Shown piece after piece: positions 27,869-35,975 of a stretch of 53,240 nt of DNA. This stretch comes from Pseudonocardia sp. TRM90224. Its GTDB lineage: Bacteria; Actinomycetota; Actinomycetes; Mycobacteriales; Pseudonocardiaceae. The notes beneath the pieces were generated by a model. That model was not told the DNA's origin. It worked only from the letters and a program-made list of their open reading frames with translations, and did not search any database. Every line of letters begins with the position of its first letter. Within the stretch, counting starts at the first letter, position 1. The position numbers and the translations under genes were made by a program. The stretch covers positions 1-53,240 of the forward strand of contig NZ_JAJGSX010000048.1 in assembly GCF_021245725.1 (NCBI RefSeq), given 5' to 3'.

Positions 27869-29274
27869 AGACCCGACGGCCCCGCACAACTCGACCTCCC
27901 CGCACAACTCGACGGCAGAGCGTCGTCGAGAAGATCTGGGCCCGGCACGTCGTCGCCGAGCTCGCGGGCGGAACGGCCCTCGTGCACATCGACCGTGTGC
28001 TCGTGCACGACCGCGGCGGCGGGCTGACCCTGCGCAAGCTGACCGACGCCGGGCGGCCGGTCGCGCGGCCCGCCGCCGTCGTCGCGACGGCCGATCACGT
28101 GGTCGACACCCGCCCCGGACGCACCGGCGCGAGCGAGGTGCCCGGGGGCGAGGTGCTGCTCGCCGAGCTGCGGGCGGGCGCGCGCCGGCACGGGCTGCGG
28201 CTGCTCGACGTCGACGACCCCGGCCAGGGGATCGTGCACGTGATCTCGCCGGAGCAGGGCATTGCGTTGCCCGGGTTGACGCTGGTCTGCAACGACAGCC
28301 ACACCGGCACCGTCGGCGGGATCGGCGCGCTGGCCTGGGGTGTGGGCACGACCGAGCTGGAGCAGGCGCTGGCCACCGGCTGCCTGCTGATGGCGCCGCC
28401 GCGCCCGATGCGCGTCGAGCTGACCGGCATCCGTCCCGCGGCCGTGACGGCGAAGGACGTGGCGCTGCACCTGGCCGGTGTGCTCGGCGAGGACGGCGCC
28501 GCGGGCTGCACCGTCGAGTTCACCGGGCCGGTCGTGACCGGGATGTCGGTCGAGGAGCGGCTCACGCTGTGCAACCTCGCGACGGAGCTGTCCGCGCGCA
28601 CCGCCGTCGTCGCGCCGGACGACACGACGATCGAGTACGTCGCCCGCACGCCGCTCGCCCCGCGGGGTGAGCTGTGGGACGCGGCGGTGGCCGAGTGGAC
28701 CGCGCTACGGTCCGATCCCGACGCCGAGTACGAGCGCACCGCCACCGTCGACTGCGGCGCGCTGCAACCGCAGGTCACGTGGGGAACGAGCCCGGCGCAG
28801 GTGATCGGTGTCGGCGGCCGGGTGCCGGCCGGGCCCGAGCGCGCGCTGACGTACATGGACCTGCGGCCGGGACAGCCCCTGCTCGGCCTGCCGATCTCGG
28901 GTGCGTTCATCGGCTCCTGCACCAACGCGCGCATCTCCGACCTGCGGGCGGCCGCCGCGGTGCTGCGCGGGCGGACGGTGGCGCCGGATGTGCGGGCGAT
29001 CTGCGTACCCGGCTCGGGCGCGGTGCGGCGGCAGGCCGAGGCCGAGGGCCTGGACGTGGTGTTCCGCGCAGCCGGGTTCTCGTGGCGGGAGGCCGGGTGC
29101 TCGATGTGCTTCCACGCCGGGGGCGAGTCGTTCGCCGGGCAGCGTGTGGTGACCTCCACCAACCGCAACTTCGAGCACCGGCAAGGCGCCTCTGCCCGGT
29201 CGCACCTGGCCAGCCCGGCGACGGTCGCGGCGTCCGCGGTGGCCGGGGCCATCGCCGATCCGCGGGTGCCATGA
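27865..29274 (+). CDS. LeuC-like (aconitase family) dehydratase large subunit
   Basis: 469 residues. [4Fe-4S] ligands are visible in GSCTNARISDL and GCSMCFHAGG, with the aconitase-family CNDSHTGTVGGIGALAWGVG and STNRNFEHRQG. The N-terminus is odd: about 18 Arg/Thr/Pro residues (RPRTTRPPRTTRRQ) from a 15-base direct duplication precede the usual VEKIWARHVV. It should isomerise a 2-substituted malate by dehydration and rehydration together with the small subunit next door. A housekeeping leuCD would normally sit near leuB or ndkA-type genes; here the neighbours are a Rieske oxygenase and a ligase, so a dedicated secondary role is likely. Confidence 0.9.
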   Translation: MKTRRPRTTRPPRTTRRQSVVEKIWARHVVAELAGGTALVHIDRVLVHDRGGGLTLRKLTDAGRPVARPAAVVATADHVVDTRPGRTGASEVPGGEVLLAELRAGARRHGLRLLDVDDPGQGIVHVISPEQGIALPGLTLVCNDSHTGTVGGIGALAWGVGTTELEQALATGCLLMAPPRPMRVELTGIRPAAVTAKDVALHLAGVLGEDGAAGCTVEFTGPVVTGMSVEERLTLCNLATELSARTAVVAPDDTTIEYVARTPLAPRGELWDAAVAEWTALRSDPDAEYERTATVDCGALQPQVTWGTSPAQVIGVGGRVPAGPERALTYMDLRPGQPLLGLPISGAFIGSCTNARISDLRAAAAVLRGRTVAPDVRAICVPGSGAVRRQAEAEGLDVVFRAAGFSWREAGCSMCFHAGGESFAGQRVVTSTNRNFEHRQGASARSHLASPATVAASAVAGAIADPRVP

Positions 29275-29900
29275 GCTCGGCCATCGGGAAGGGGCCCGTG
29301 CGGTCGGGGCTGGTGGCCCCGCTGCTGCTCGACCACGTCAACACCGACGTGATCATCCGTTCCCGGGACATCCCGCCACGCGCGTCGGACGACTTCGGAC
29401 GGGCCCTGTTCGCGTGCTGGCGCGAGGGAACCGGCGAGACGTTCGTGCTCGACCGGCCGGAGTACCGCGGCGCGTCGATCCTGCTCGCCGGGGCGAACTT
29501 CGGCTGCGGCAGCTCCCGGGAGGCCGCGGTCTGGGCGTTGCGCGACGCCGGGTTCGACTGCGTCGTCGCGGCCGGGTTCGGCGCGATCTTCCGCGCGAAC
29601 TGCGTGCAGAACGGGATCGTGCCGGCTGTGCTCGACCCGGCCTGGCACTCCGAGCTGGCCGCGCTGGCGACGGCCGGGCCGGTCGAGGTGACCGTGGACG
29701 TCGAGCGGCTCGCCGTCGTGCTGCCGGACGGGCGGGCCGCGCCGTTCCCGCTGGACCCCCTCCAGCACCTGCAGCTGGCCACCGGCCGCACGGCCATCGA
29801 CCTCATCGACGAGCACACCGCCGCCATCGCCCGGTTCGTCGACGACGACGCGCGGCGCCGGCCGTGGGCCGTACCCACCACTTCAGAGGAGGCGCAGTGA
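29271..29900 (+). CDS. LeuD-like dehydratase small subunit
   Basis: 209 residues. Typical swivel-domain features: LDHVNTDVIIRSRDIPP at the start, ANFGCGSSREAAVWALRDAG and FGAIFRANCVQNGIVPAVL. It completes the active site of the LeuC-like protein; overlaps on both sides (ATGA and GTGA) indicate equal expression. In housekeeping LeuD the Gly-rich loop reads GCGSSREHA; here it reads GCGSSREAA, which may alter substrate handling (inference). Confidence 0.9.
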   Translation: MSSAIGKGPVRSGLVAPLLLDHVNTDVIIRSRDIPPRASDDFGRALFACWREGTGETFVLDRPEYRGASILLAGANFGCGSSREAAVWALRDAGFDCVVAAGFGAIFRANCVQNGIVPAVLDPAWHSELAALATAGPVEVTVDVERLAVVLPDGRAAPFPLDPLQHLQLATGRTAIDLIDEHTAAIARFVDDDARRRPWAVPTTSEEAQ

Positions 29901-31129
29901 CGTCTGCCGACCGGCCGAAAGCAGCCGCATCGCGCGGCGAGGTCGTGATCTGGGAGGAGTGCGCCCGCGACGGCGCGCAGGCCAAGACGATCATGAGCGG
30001 AGCCGAGCGGGTGACTGTGGCCCGGCGCACCGGGGCGATCTTCAGCGCCGCCGGTCCCGACCACGTGATCTTCGCGGCGGGCTTCCCCGCGATCGGGCCG
30101 CAGGAGGTGCGGGCGATGCGGGAGCTGGCCGAGGAGGTCGAGAACTGCTCGCTCGCCTCGCACGGCCGCGCCACCCGGCACGACATCGAGCTCGGGCTGA
30201 CCGCGTTGCGCGACGCCGCGCACCCGCGGGTGACGTTCTGGATCCCGGTCTCGGACGCCGTGGCCCGCACGCTGGGCATGGCGTCGAAGGAGGCCGCGCT
30301 GGCCCGCGGGCTCGACTGCCTGGCGTTCGCGCTCGACATCGGCGGGGGTGTGCCGGTGGACGTCGCGCTCGTCGACGCCCGGCCCGACGATCCCGGGCCC
30401 ACCGTTGCCGCGATCGAGGCGCTGAGCAGCGCCGGCGCGGGGATCCTGAAGGTCTGCGACACCGTCGGCCGGTTCTTCCCCCGCCAGACGGCGGCGTTCC
30501 TGCAGGTGGTCGGGTCGCAGGCCGGCGAGGCCACCGTCGGCGTGCACCTGCACAACGACCTCGGGCTCGCGCTGGCCAACAACCTGGAGGCGGTGGCTGC
30601 AGGCGTGCGGGTGGTGGCGTCCTCGTGGTTGGGCCTCGGCGAGCGCACCGGGCTCGCCGCCACCGAGCAACTGCTCGTGGCGCTCTCGGGCGTGGTGGGC
30701 GCGCCGGAGTCCGCGCTCGGGACGACCGGACCGCTGTGGGCGAGCCCGCCCGACCTGCACGGTGTGGTGCCGACCGCGCACGAGGTCAGCCGGGTGACGG
30801 GGGTGCCGATGAAGATCACCGACGCGGTTGCGGGGCCCGGGGTGAACACGATCTCGACGGGCACCCCGTTCCTCGACCGCGATCTCTTCCGCCCGTTCGA
30901 CCCGCTGGCGGTGCTCGGGGTGCGGCCGCACGTCGAGGTGACGCAGCTGGCCAGCCGGCGGGTGCTGCAGGCCGTGGCGGCCGAGCGGGGCGTCGAGCTC
31001 GACGACGCGGTGCTGGACGCGGCGTTGCAGTGGGTCAAGGAGACGGCGTACGAGCGCAACACCTCGATCGTCGACAAGGACGAGCTGTTCGCGTTCGTCG
31101 CCGGGCTGGTCGCGGTGGGTGCGCGATGA
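29897..31129 (+). CDS. Isopropylmalate/homocitrate synthase-like acyl-CoA condensing enzyme
   Basis: 410 residues, HMGL-like TIM barrel. The catalytic Arg-Asp is in WEECARDGAQAKT, the metal-binding H-x-H is VHLHNDLGLALANN, and WLGLGERTGLAATEQ matches the GxGERxGN region. The protein lacks the ~120-residue LeuA regulatory domain of 2-isopropylmalate synthase, so feedback control by leucine is not expected. It condenses an acyl-CoA (usually acetyl-CoA) with a 2-oxo acid to give a malate derivative that the LeuC/LeuD pair would isomerise. GTG 29897 has AGAGGAGG upstream and overlaps the LeuD-like stop. Confidence 0.9.
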   Translation: MTSADRPKAAASRGEVVIWEECARDGAQAKTIMSGAERVTVARRTGAIFSAAGPDHVIFAAGFPAIGPQEVRAMRELAEEVENCSLASHGRATRHDIELGLTALRDAAHPRVTFWIPVSDAVARTLGMASKEAALARGLDCLAFALDIGGGVPVDVALVDARPDDPGPTVAAIEALSSAGAGILKVCDTVGRFFPRQTAAFLQVVGSQAGEATVGVHLHNDLGLALANNLEAVAAGVRVVASSWLGLGERTGLAATEQLLVALSGVVGAPESALGTTGPLWASPPDLHGVVPTAHEVSRVTGVPMKITDAVAGPGVNTISTGTPFLDRDLFRPFDPLAVLGVRPHVEVTQLASRRVLQAVAAERGVELDDAVLDAALQWVKETAYERNTSIVDKDELFAFVAGLVAVGAR

Positions 31130-32199
31130 CTGCGGATTCGGGGACTGAGGGCTTCTCGCCGGACGTCAAGCGGCCGTGGTTCCTGCCCCTCAACAACCCC
31201 GCGGTGGTGGCCGCCGACGCCGCCGCGCACATGCGCGGCGACGACGCGGTGGTCGGGATCCTGGTCGGCGACCAGGCGCGGGCCTACCCGTGGTGGGTGC
31301 TCGCGAACTACCACCTCGTCAACGACACCCTGATCACGTCGGACGAGCCGGGCGGCTACCTCTGGTCGGAGTCGATGACCGCGGACGGCGAGCCCGGCTA
31401 CCCCTGGTACCCGACCGCGCCGGTTGTGGTCACGCTGTGCGAAGCGTGCAGCGCGACCTCCGCCTTCGTGCCGGTGCCGCCGGGCGACCGCGATCCGCTG
31501 GTGTTCACGCTGGTGGAGCGGGCGGAGGCGGAGTACCGGGCGCTCGGCACGTTCACGATCGCCGACCTCACGAGCCAGAGCCGCTGGCACCCGTTCACGG
31601 GCCGCGCACACAGCGGGCCGCGCAGCGGGGCGCAGCTGCCGCGGCTGCCCGCCTTCGTCGACCACTGGGCGAACTGGGTGCGCGACCACCCCACGACGAC
31701 CGTCGTGCTCGCCGGCGAGGAGATGCGGCAGCGGCCGCACGTGCGCGACCTGCCCGGCGTGCTCGACCCGAACGCCGCGCACACCTCCCTGCGTGAGGTG
31801 CGGCTGCGCCAACCCGAGCTCGTCGACCACCGGCTCCCGTCGGCCGAGCTGGTGCTGGGCGTCGGGGACGCGGAGGCGGGGGAAGCGGTCGCGGTGCCGC
31901 TGGCGGTGCTGCGCAAGCACGGCGGGCTGCTCCAGCGCGACGTGGGCGGCCGGCCGCGGCTGTTCACGCTGGCCGGCGACTACCGCGGGCTGGTGCTGGA
32001 CGGGCCCGGCGCGACGTTCACCGTCGTCGGCAACGAGCCGCTGCGGCTCGCCGACCCCGACGGTGGCCTGTGGGACCACCTCGGCCGGTGCCTCTCGGGG
32101 CCGCGGGCCGGCGAACGGCTGCCGCTCGCCGCCGACGGCTACGTGTCGAAGTGGGGGGAATGGAGCCTCGCCCACCCGGGGGCCGAGATCGCGGGGTGA
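31126..32199 (+). CDS. DUF3179 domain protein
   Basis: 357 residues. The middle matches DUF3179: VGILVGDQARAYPWWVLANYH, VNDTLI, VVVTLCEACSATSAFVP (the usual TYCPLC-type Cys pair), LTSQSRWHPFTGRAHSG and HPTTTVVL. DUF3179 proteins are of unknown function; many are exported, but this one has no signal peptide, so it should be cytoplasmic. It overlaps the condensing enzyme by ATGA and closes operon A, so it probably acts on a product of the same pathway. The C-terminal ~100 residues (FTLAGDYRGLVLDGPGATFT onward) extend past the conserved core. Confidence 0.8.
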   Translation: MTADSGTEGFSPDVKRPWFLPLNNPAVVAADAAAHMRGDDAVVGILVGDQARAYPWWVLANYHLVNDTLITSDEPGGYLWSESMTADGEPGYPWYPTAPVVVTLCEACSATSAFVPVPPGDRDPLVFTLVERAEAEYRALGTFTIADLTSQSRWHPFTGRAHSGPRSGAQLPRLPAFVDHWANWVRDHPTTTVVLAGEEMRQRPHVRDLPGVLDPNAAHTSLREVRLRQPELVDHRLPSAELVLGVGDAEAGEAVAVPLAVLRKHGGLLQRDVGGRPRLFTLAGDYRGLVLDGPGATFTVVGNEPLRLADPDGGLWDHLGRCLSGPRAGERLPLAADGYVSKWGEWSLAHPGAEIAG

Positions 32200-32232
32200 G
32201 GAGACCGACCTCGTAGCCGGCCAACGGAGGGT

Positions 32233-32281
32233 CAGGAAAGTGGCTTTCCTGGCACCACAGGACAGGAAAGCCACTTTCCTG
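32233..32281. repeat. Family B palindrome, diverged copy
   Basis: Two exact complementary 19-base units, CAGGAAAGTGGCTTTCCTG (32233-32251) and CAGGAAAGCCACTTTCCTG (32263-32281), each followed by GCACCAC. The core is the same as the 59-bp elements at 23738 and 32503 but the outer arms differ. It lies 34 bases after the DUF3179 stop, in the 398-base gap between two convergent operons, and may also terminate transcription. Confidence 0.85.
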
Positions 32282-32502
32282 GCACCACCGCGAACACCCC
32301 GAGGACGGCGGGCGAGGGAAGGGCGACGGCTCGCTGCAGGAGGTCGCGAGATGAACCACAGCGCCCTTTGATCATGTTTGGACGGCGCTGAGGTCGATCT
32401 CGGCGCGGTGGCCATGTCAGTCTGACCGAGACCACTCTCCTGCTCTGGTGAGCTGGACCCATCGCCCGAAAGCGCCGTTCACGCGGCTCACCCGTGGGTC
32501 GG

Positions 32503-32561
32503 GAGGGCAGGAAAGCCACTTTCCGGCCCTCACAGGGCAGGAAAGTGGCTTTCCTGCCCTC
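32503..32561. repeat. 59-bp double palindrome, family B copy 2 (inverted)
   Basis: Exact reverse complement of 23738-23796 across 59 bases: 28-base arms, CAC loop, one mismatch in the stem. It ends 36 bases from the end of the FAD monooxygenase gene. The remaining part of the 32200-32596 gap (about 32290-32500) has no feature I can support. Confidence 0.9.
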
Positions 32562-32596
32562 ACCGGCCCCGCCTCCCGCGTCCGACACCACCTGGG

Positions 32597-33943
32597 TCAC
32601 GTCGCCGACCGCGGTTGGAGTGCGCCCTCCCCCACCCCACCGGCCACTGGCGCCCGGCGCGCCTTCAGGAGCACGTCCAGCACCATCCCCGGGCGGCGGA
32701 GCTCGGCCGGGTCCATGATCAGGTGCTGCACCGACGTGAAGACCCTGCGGATCGCCGGGTCCACCATGGACGCGAGCTGCACGCGCCGGGCGTAGGCGTT
32801 GAGCAGCGCGATCCCGCGCGGGCGGGCGCCCTCGGTCTGCGGGTAGGCGAAGTCGCCGCCGGAGGCGAACTGCCACGGCGTCGCGACGATGCGGGCCGCG
32901 CGCCGGTAGAAGTCGAGCACCAGGTCGGCTGTGGCCGTCGAGTGGGTGGCCAGCGCGTCGCGGAGCGCGCCGGCCTCCATCGCCGCGCACGTCATGCCTT
33001 GCCCGTAGATCGGGTTGAAGCTGCAGACGGCGTCGCCCAGCGCGAGGTAGCCGGACGGGACGTCGCGCAGCTCCTCGAAGTGGCGGCGCCGGCTGACGGG
33101 CAGCGTGCAGACGGCGACGTCGGTGAGCGGCTCGCAGCCCGTCACGATGCCTTCGATGCCGGGGTGCGGGAGCGCCGTGGCGTGCGCGTCGAACCCGGCC
33201 GCGTCGCGGGGGAACGCGCCGTGCCAGCCGCCGAGCGACACGAGCCACCGGTCGTCCTCGACGGGCAGCACCAGCCCGGCCCGCAGCTCCGCGGGCGGGT
33301 CGGGCAGCGCGAACGCGGCCTCGTACTCGCCGAGGTCGGCGGGCTTGCGCCGGTACAGCCTGGTCGCGTACCCGACCCCGATCGTGACCTCCGTGACCCG
33401 CGGAACCGCGTGCCCCAGCTCCCCCAGCCACCGCTGCGACCGCCCGCCGCGCCCGCTGCAGTCGACGACCAGGTCGGCGTCCAGCACACTGCCGTCGTCG
33501 AGCCCGACGCCGGTGATGCGCGTCCCGTCGTCGACGAGGCCGGTCACCGCGCGCCCGCCCCGCACCTCGACGCCGGGCAGCGCCAGCACCCGCCGCCGGA
33601 TGGTGCGTTCGAGCAGCGGCCGGCTCGCGGTCACCAGCCGCAGCGGGGTATGGACGCGCGGCCAGATCGCGCCGAACCGGTGGAACGCCAGGCTCATGCC
33701 GGGGTCGAACCGGACGGCGCCGGCCGCGACCAGCTCGTCCATCAGGTCCGGGAAGAGCGTGCCGAGCGCCCGCTGGCCGGCGACGAGCAGGACGTGGCCG
33801 TGCCCGCCTTGCGGCACCCCCCGCCGCGGCACCGCGGTGTCGGCCACCTCGTCACGATCGACGACCACAACACTGCCGTGGTCCGCAAGCGCGCGAGCGG
33901 CGGCGAGGCCCGCGACACCGGCGCCGATCACGACGGCCCTCAT
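32597..33943 (-). CDS. FAD-dependent monooxygenase, possible epoxidase
   Basis: 448 residues. Rossmann FAD motif at the N-terminus (RAVVIGAGVAGLAAARALA), then VPQGGHGHVLLVAGQRAL, a pattern of group A-like monooxygenases and polyene epoxidases of actinomycete pathways, and the second FAD motif GYLALGDAVCSFNPIYGQGM. The DG-type segment is VVDCSGRGGRSQRWL. With a polyprenyl synthase, UbiA and an oxidosqualene-cyclase-like protein nearby, a role in epoxidising the terminal alkene before cyclisation is reasonable (inference). ATG 33943 overlaps the upstream stop by ATGA; last gene of operon C. Confidence 0.85.
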   Translation of the reverse strand: MRAVVIGAGVAGLAAARALADHGSVVVVDRDEVADTAVPRRGVPQGGHGHVLLVAGQRALGTLFPDLMDELVAAGAVRFDPGMSLAFHRFGAIWPRVHTPLRLVTASRPLLERTIRRRVLALPGVEVRGGRAVTGLVDDGTRITGVGLDDGSVLDADLVVDCSGRGGRSQRWLGELGHAVPRVTEVTIGVGYATRLYRRKPADLGEYEAAFALPDPPAELRAGLVLPVEDDRWLVSLGGWHGAFPRDAAGFDAHATALPHPGIEGIVTGCEPLTDVAVCTLPVSRRRHFEELRDVPSGYLALGDAVCSFNPIYGQGMTCAAMEAGALRDALATHSTATADLVLDFYRRAARIVATPWQFASGGDFAYPQTEGARPRGIALLNAYARRVQLASMVDPAIRRVFTSVQHLIMDPAELRRPGMVLDVLLKARRAPVAGGVGEGALQPRSAT

Positions 33944-34794
33944 GACCACACCACCGTGACCCTGCGCAGCAGCTCCTCCACGCGTTCACGGAGGTGGCGA
34001 TCCGCCGGCAGGGGGAACTCGAACCCGCTTGCCGCCGCCACCTCACCGGCAACCCGCCAGAACAGGTCGAGCGACGAGGTGAACGCGCGCCGCGCGTCGG
34101 CCGCGTCGAACCGCCCGAACACGTCGTGGACGGCGACCCACAGCTCGGGCGCCAGCCACGACGGCATGTCGCTGCCCAGCCCCGTGTCCTCGACCCGGTG
34201 CCCGCCGATGATCGTGGCGTGCCACTCCAGCATGCGCAGGAGGTGCGCCTTCGCCACCCAGTCGCGCGACTTCGCCTTCCACAGCTGGCCGCGGGCGATG
34301 TACTTGGGCACCCGCAGCCCGTCGAACCAGAAGCCGTCGACGAGCCTGCGGAACTCCGCGGCGGTGAGCCGCCCGCGGTCGGGCCACTCCCCGCGCGGCG
34401 CCGGCAGGCCGCGCGTGAGCCCGTCGCGGTCGAGCAGCACCCGGTATCCGCAGTCCCAGCCGGGGCTCAGCACGCCGCTCGCCACCATGTCGCCGATGCG
34501 GCCGGCGTCGACGACGCTCATGTCGACGGTGGTGCCGCCGGCGTAGACGACGCTCCACACCGGCAACGGCGCGAGCGTGTATGCGGTCCAGACCTCCCCG
34601 AAGTCGCGCCACCACGTACCGCCGAGCAGCTCGGGCGTCACGTCGGCGAACGTGATCTCGATGTCCACATCGGACATGTCGTCGACGCGGGCGGCCGGCT
34701 GGGCGAGCGAGCCGGTGAGCACCACCGCCCGCACGTCGGCCCGCGCCGAGCACCACGTGACGATGCGCTCGACCATCTCCTCCTGCGGGGTCAC
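33940..34794 (-). CDS. AadK/ANT(6)-like nucleotidyltransferase
   Basis: 284 residues. Nucleotidyltransferase core VRAVVLTGSLAQP followed by DDMSDVDIEITFAD (D-x-D metal site), then the pattern typical of aminoglycoside 6-adenylyltransferases: FWFDGLRVPKYIARGQLWKA and KAHLLRMLEWHATIIGG. The gene is GTG-started and overlaps the P450 stop. It lies inside operon C, which has no aminoglycoside genes, so it may adenylylate the cluster product (resistance or activation) or have been recruited for another acceptor. Substrate unknown. Confidence 0.82.
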   Translation of the reverse strand: MTPQEEMVERIVTWCSARADVRAVVLTGSLAQPAARVDDMSDVDIEITFADVTPELLGGTWWRDFGEVWTAYTLAPLPVWSVVYAGGTTVDMSVVDAGRIGDMVASGVLSPGWDCGYRVLLDRDGLTRGLPAPRGEWPDRGRLTAAEFRRLVDGFWFDGLRVPKYIARGQLWKAKSRDWVAKAHLLRMLEWHATIIGGHRVEDTGLGSDMPSWLAPELWVAVHDVFGRFDAADARRAFTSSLDLFWRVAGEVAAASGFEFPLPADRHLRERVEELLRRVTVVWS

Positions 34795-35975
34795 CACGTG
34801 AGCGGCAGGGTCTGGACCTGGCGGACCACCAGGCCGTCGACGAACACGATCTCCGACTCGGGCACCGCCAGCCGGACGTCGGGCAGCCGGCGCGCGATCC
34901 CGGCCAGCGCCTCCTGCAGCTCCATCCGCGCGAGGTGGATGCCGAGGCAGCGGTGCACGCCCGCGCCGAAGCCGAGGTGCGGGTTGGCCGGCCGGTCGAC
35001 GTCGACGCGGTGCGGGTCGGGGAACACCGCCGGATCGCGGTTGGCCACCATGAAGGCCGGCAGCACCACCGCGCCCGCCGGGACGGGCACCCCGCTGAGC
35101 CGCACCTCCTCCAGCGTCACCCGAGGCTGCATGACCCCGGTGATGCCGACCTGCACGAACCGGGAGAGCTCCTCGACCGCGCTCGGGATGATCTCCGGAT
35201 TCCCGACGATGCGCGACCACAGGTCGCGGTGGTGCAGCAACGTCATGAGGAACAGGTTGATCTGGTTGGTCGTCGTCTCGTGCCCACCGATGAGCACGCC
35301 GATGCACACCATGAGCATCTCGCGCTCGGTCAGCCGCCCGTGCTCCTCCTGGGCCAGGACCAGCTCGCTGATCAGGTCGTCGCCGGGGTCCTTGCGCCGC
35401 GATTCGATCAGCTCGGCGATCCCGGCGACCGCCGTGTTCGTCCGCTCCGGGTCGCGGTTCCAGTCCCCGACCATGACGTCGGACCACTCCTTGCACCGCT
35501 CCCGGTCCTTCGGCGCGATCCCCATCAGGTCGCAGATCACCCAGACCGGCAGCGGGGTGGAGAAAAGCTCCACGAGGTCCACGGGACACGGCCGCTCGAC
35601 CATGCGGGAGAGCAGCTGGTCGACCATCGCCCGCACCGCGGGCCGCAGCCGCTCGACCCGCCGCGGGGTGAAGGCGTGCGCGACGACGCGCCGCAGCCGG
35701 GTGTGCTCCGGCGGGTCCAGCCCGATCAGCGACTCCGTCTCCATGGCACCCAGCTCCGCGACGGGCGGCCGCTCGGCCCGCCGGATCTCGCGGCTGAACC
35801 GGCGGTCGGTGAGCGCGAGCCGCACGTCCGCGTAGCTCGACACCAGCCACGCCGGCGTGCCGTCCGCCATCCGCACCTCGACGACCGGCTGGTCGCGCTG
35901 GAGGTCGACCAGCTGCGGGAGCGGCTCGTAGATCGACGGCGGCTCGGGGAGGGGGAACGGGAGCGGCCTGCTCAT
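34791..35975 (-). CDS. Cytochrome P450
   Basis: 394 residues. I-helix VLIGGHETTTNQINLFL with the acid-alcohol pair, ExxR in AVEELSRFVQ, haem loop FGAGVHRCLGIHLARMELQ. Bacterial soluble type; N-terminal PPSIYEPLPQLVDLQRDQPV is typical of CYP105/107-like macrolide and terpenoid tailoring P450s, though the subfamily cannot be set by eye. Start ATG 35975 overlaps the glycosyltransferase stop; its stop overlaps the nucleotidyltransferase start. No ferredoxin is in the operon. Confidence 0.92.
   Translation of the reverse strand: MSRPLPFPLPEPPSIYEPLPQLVDLQRDQPVVEVRMADGTPAWLVSSYADVRLALTDRRFSREIRRAERPPVAELGAMETESLIGLDPPEHTRLRRVVAHAFTPRRVERLRPAVRAMVDQLLSRMVERPCPVDLVELFSTPLPVWVICDLMGIAPKDRERCKEWSDVMVGDWNRDPERTNTAVAGIAELIESRRKDPGDDLISELVLAQEEHGRLTEREMLMVCIGVLIGGHETTTNQINLFLMTLLHHRDLWSRIVGNPEIIPSAVEELSRFVQVGITGVMQPRVTLEEVRLSGVPVPAGAVVLPAFMVANRDPAVFPDPHRVDVDRPANPHLGFGAGVHRCLGIHLARMELQEALAGIARRLPDVRLAVPESEIVFVDGLVVRQVQTLPLTW

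Noticed and set aside
33940..33943. Frameshift between nucleotidyltransferase and FAD monooxygenase genes
   Set aside because: It is a normal ATGA overlap; both proteins are complete.
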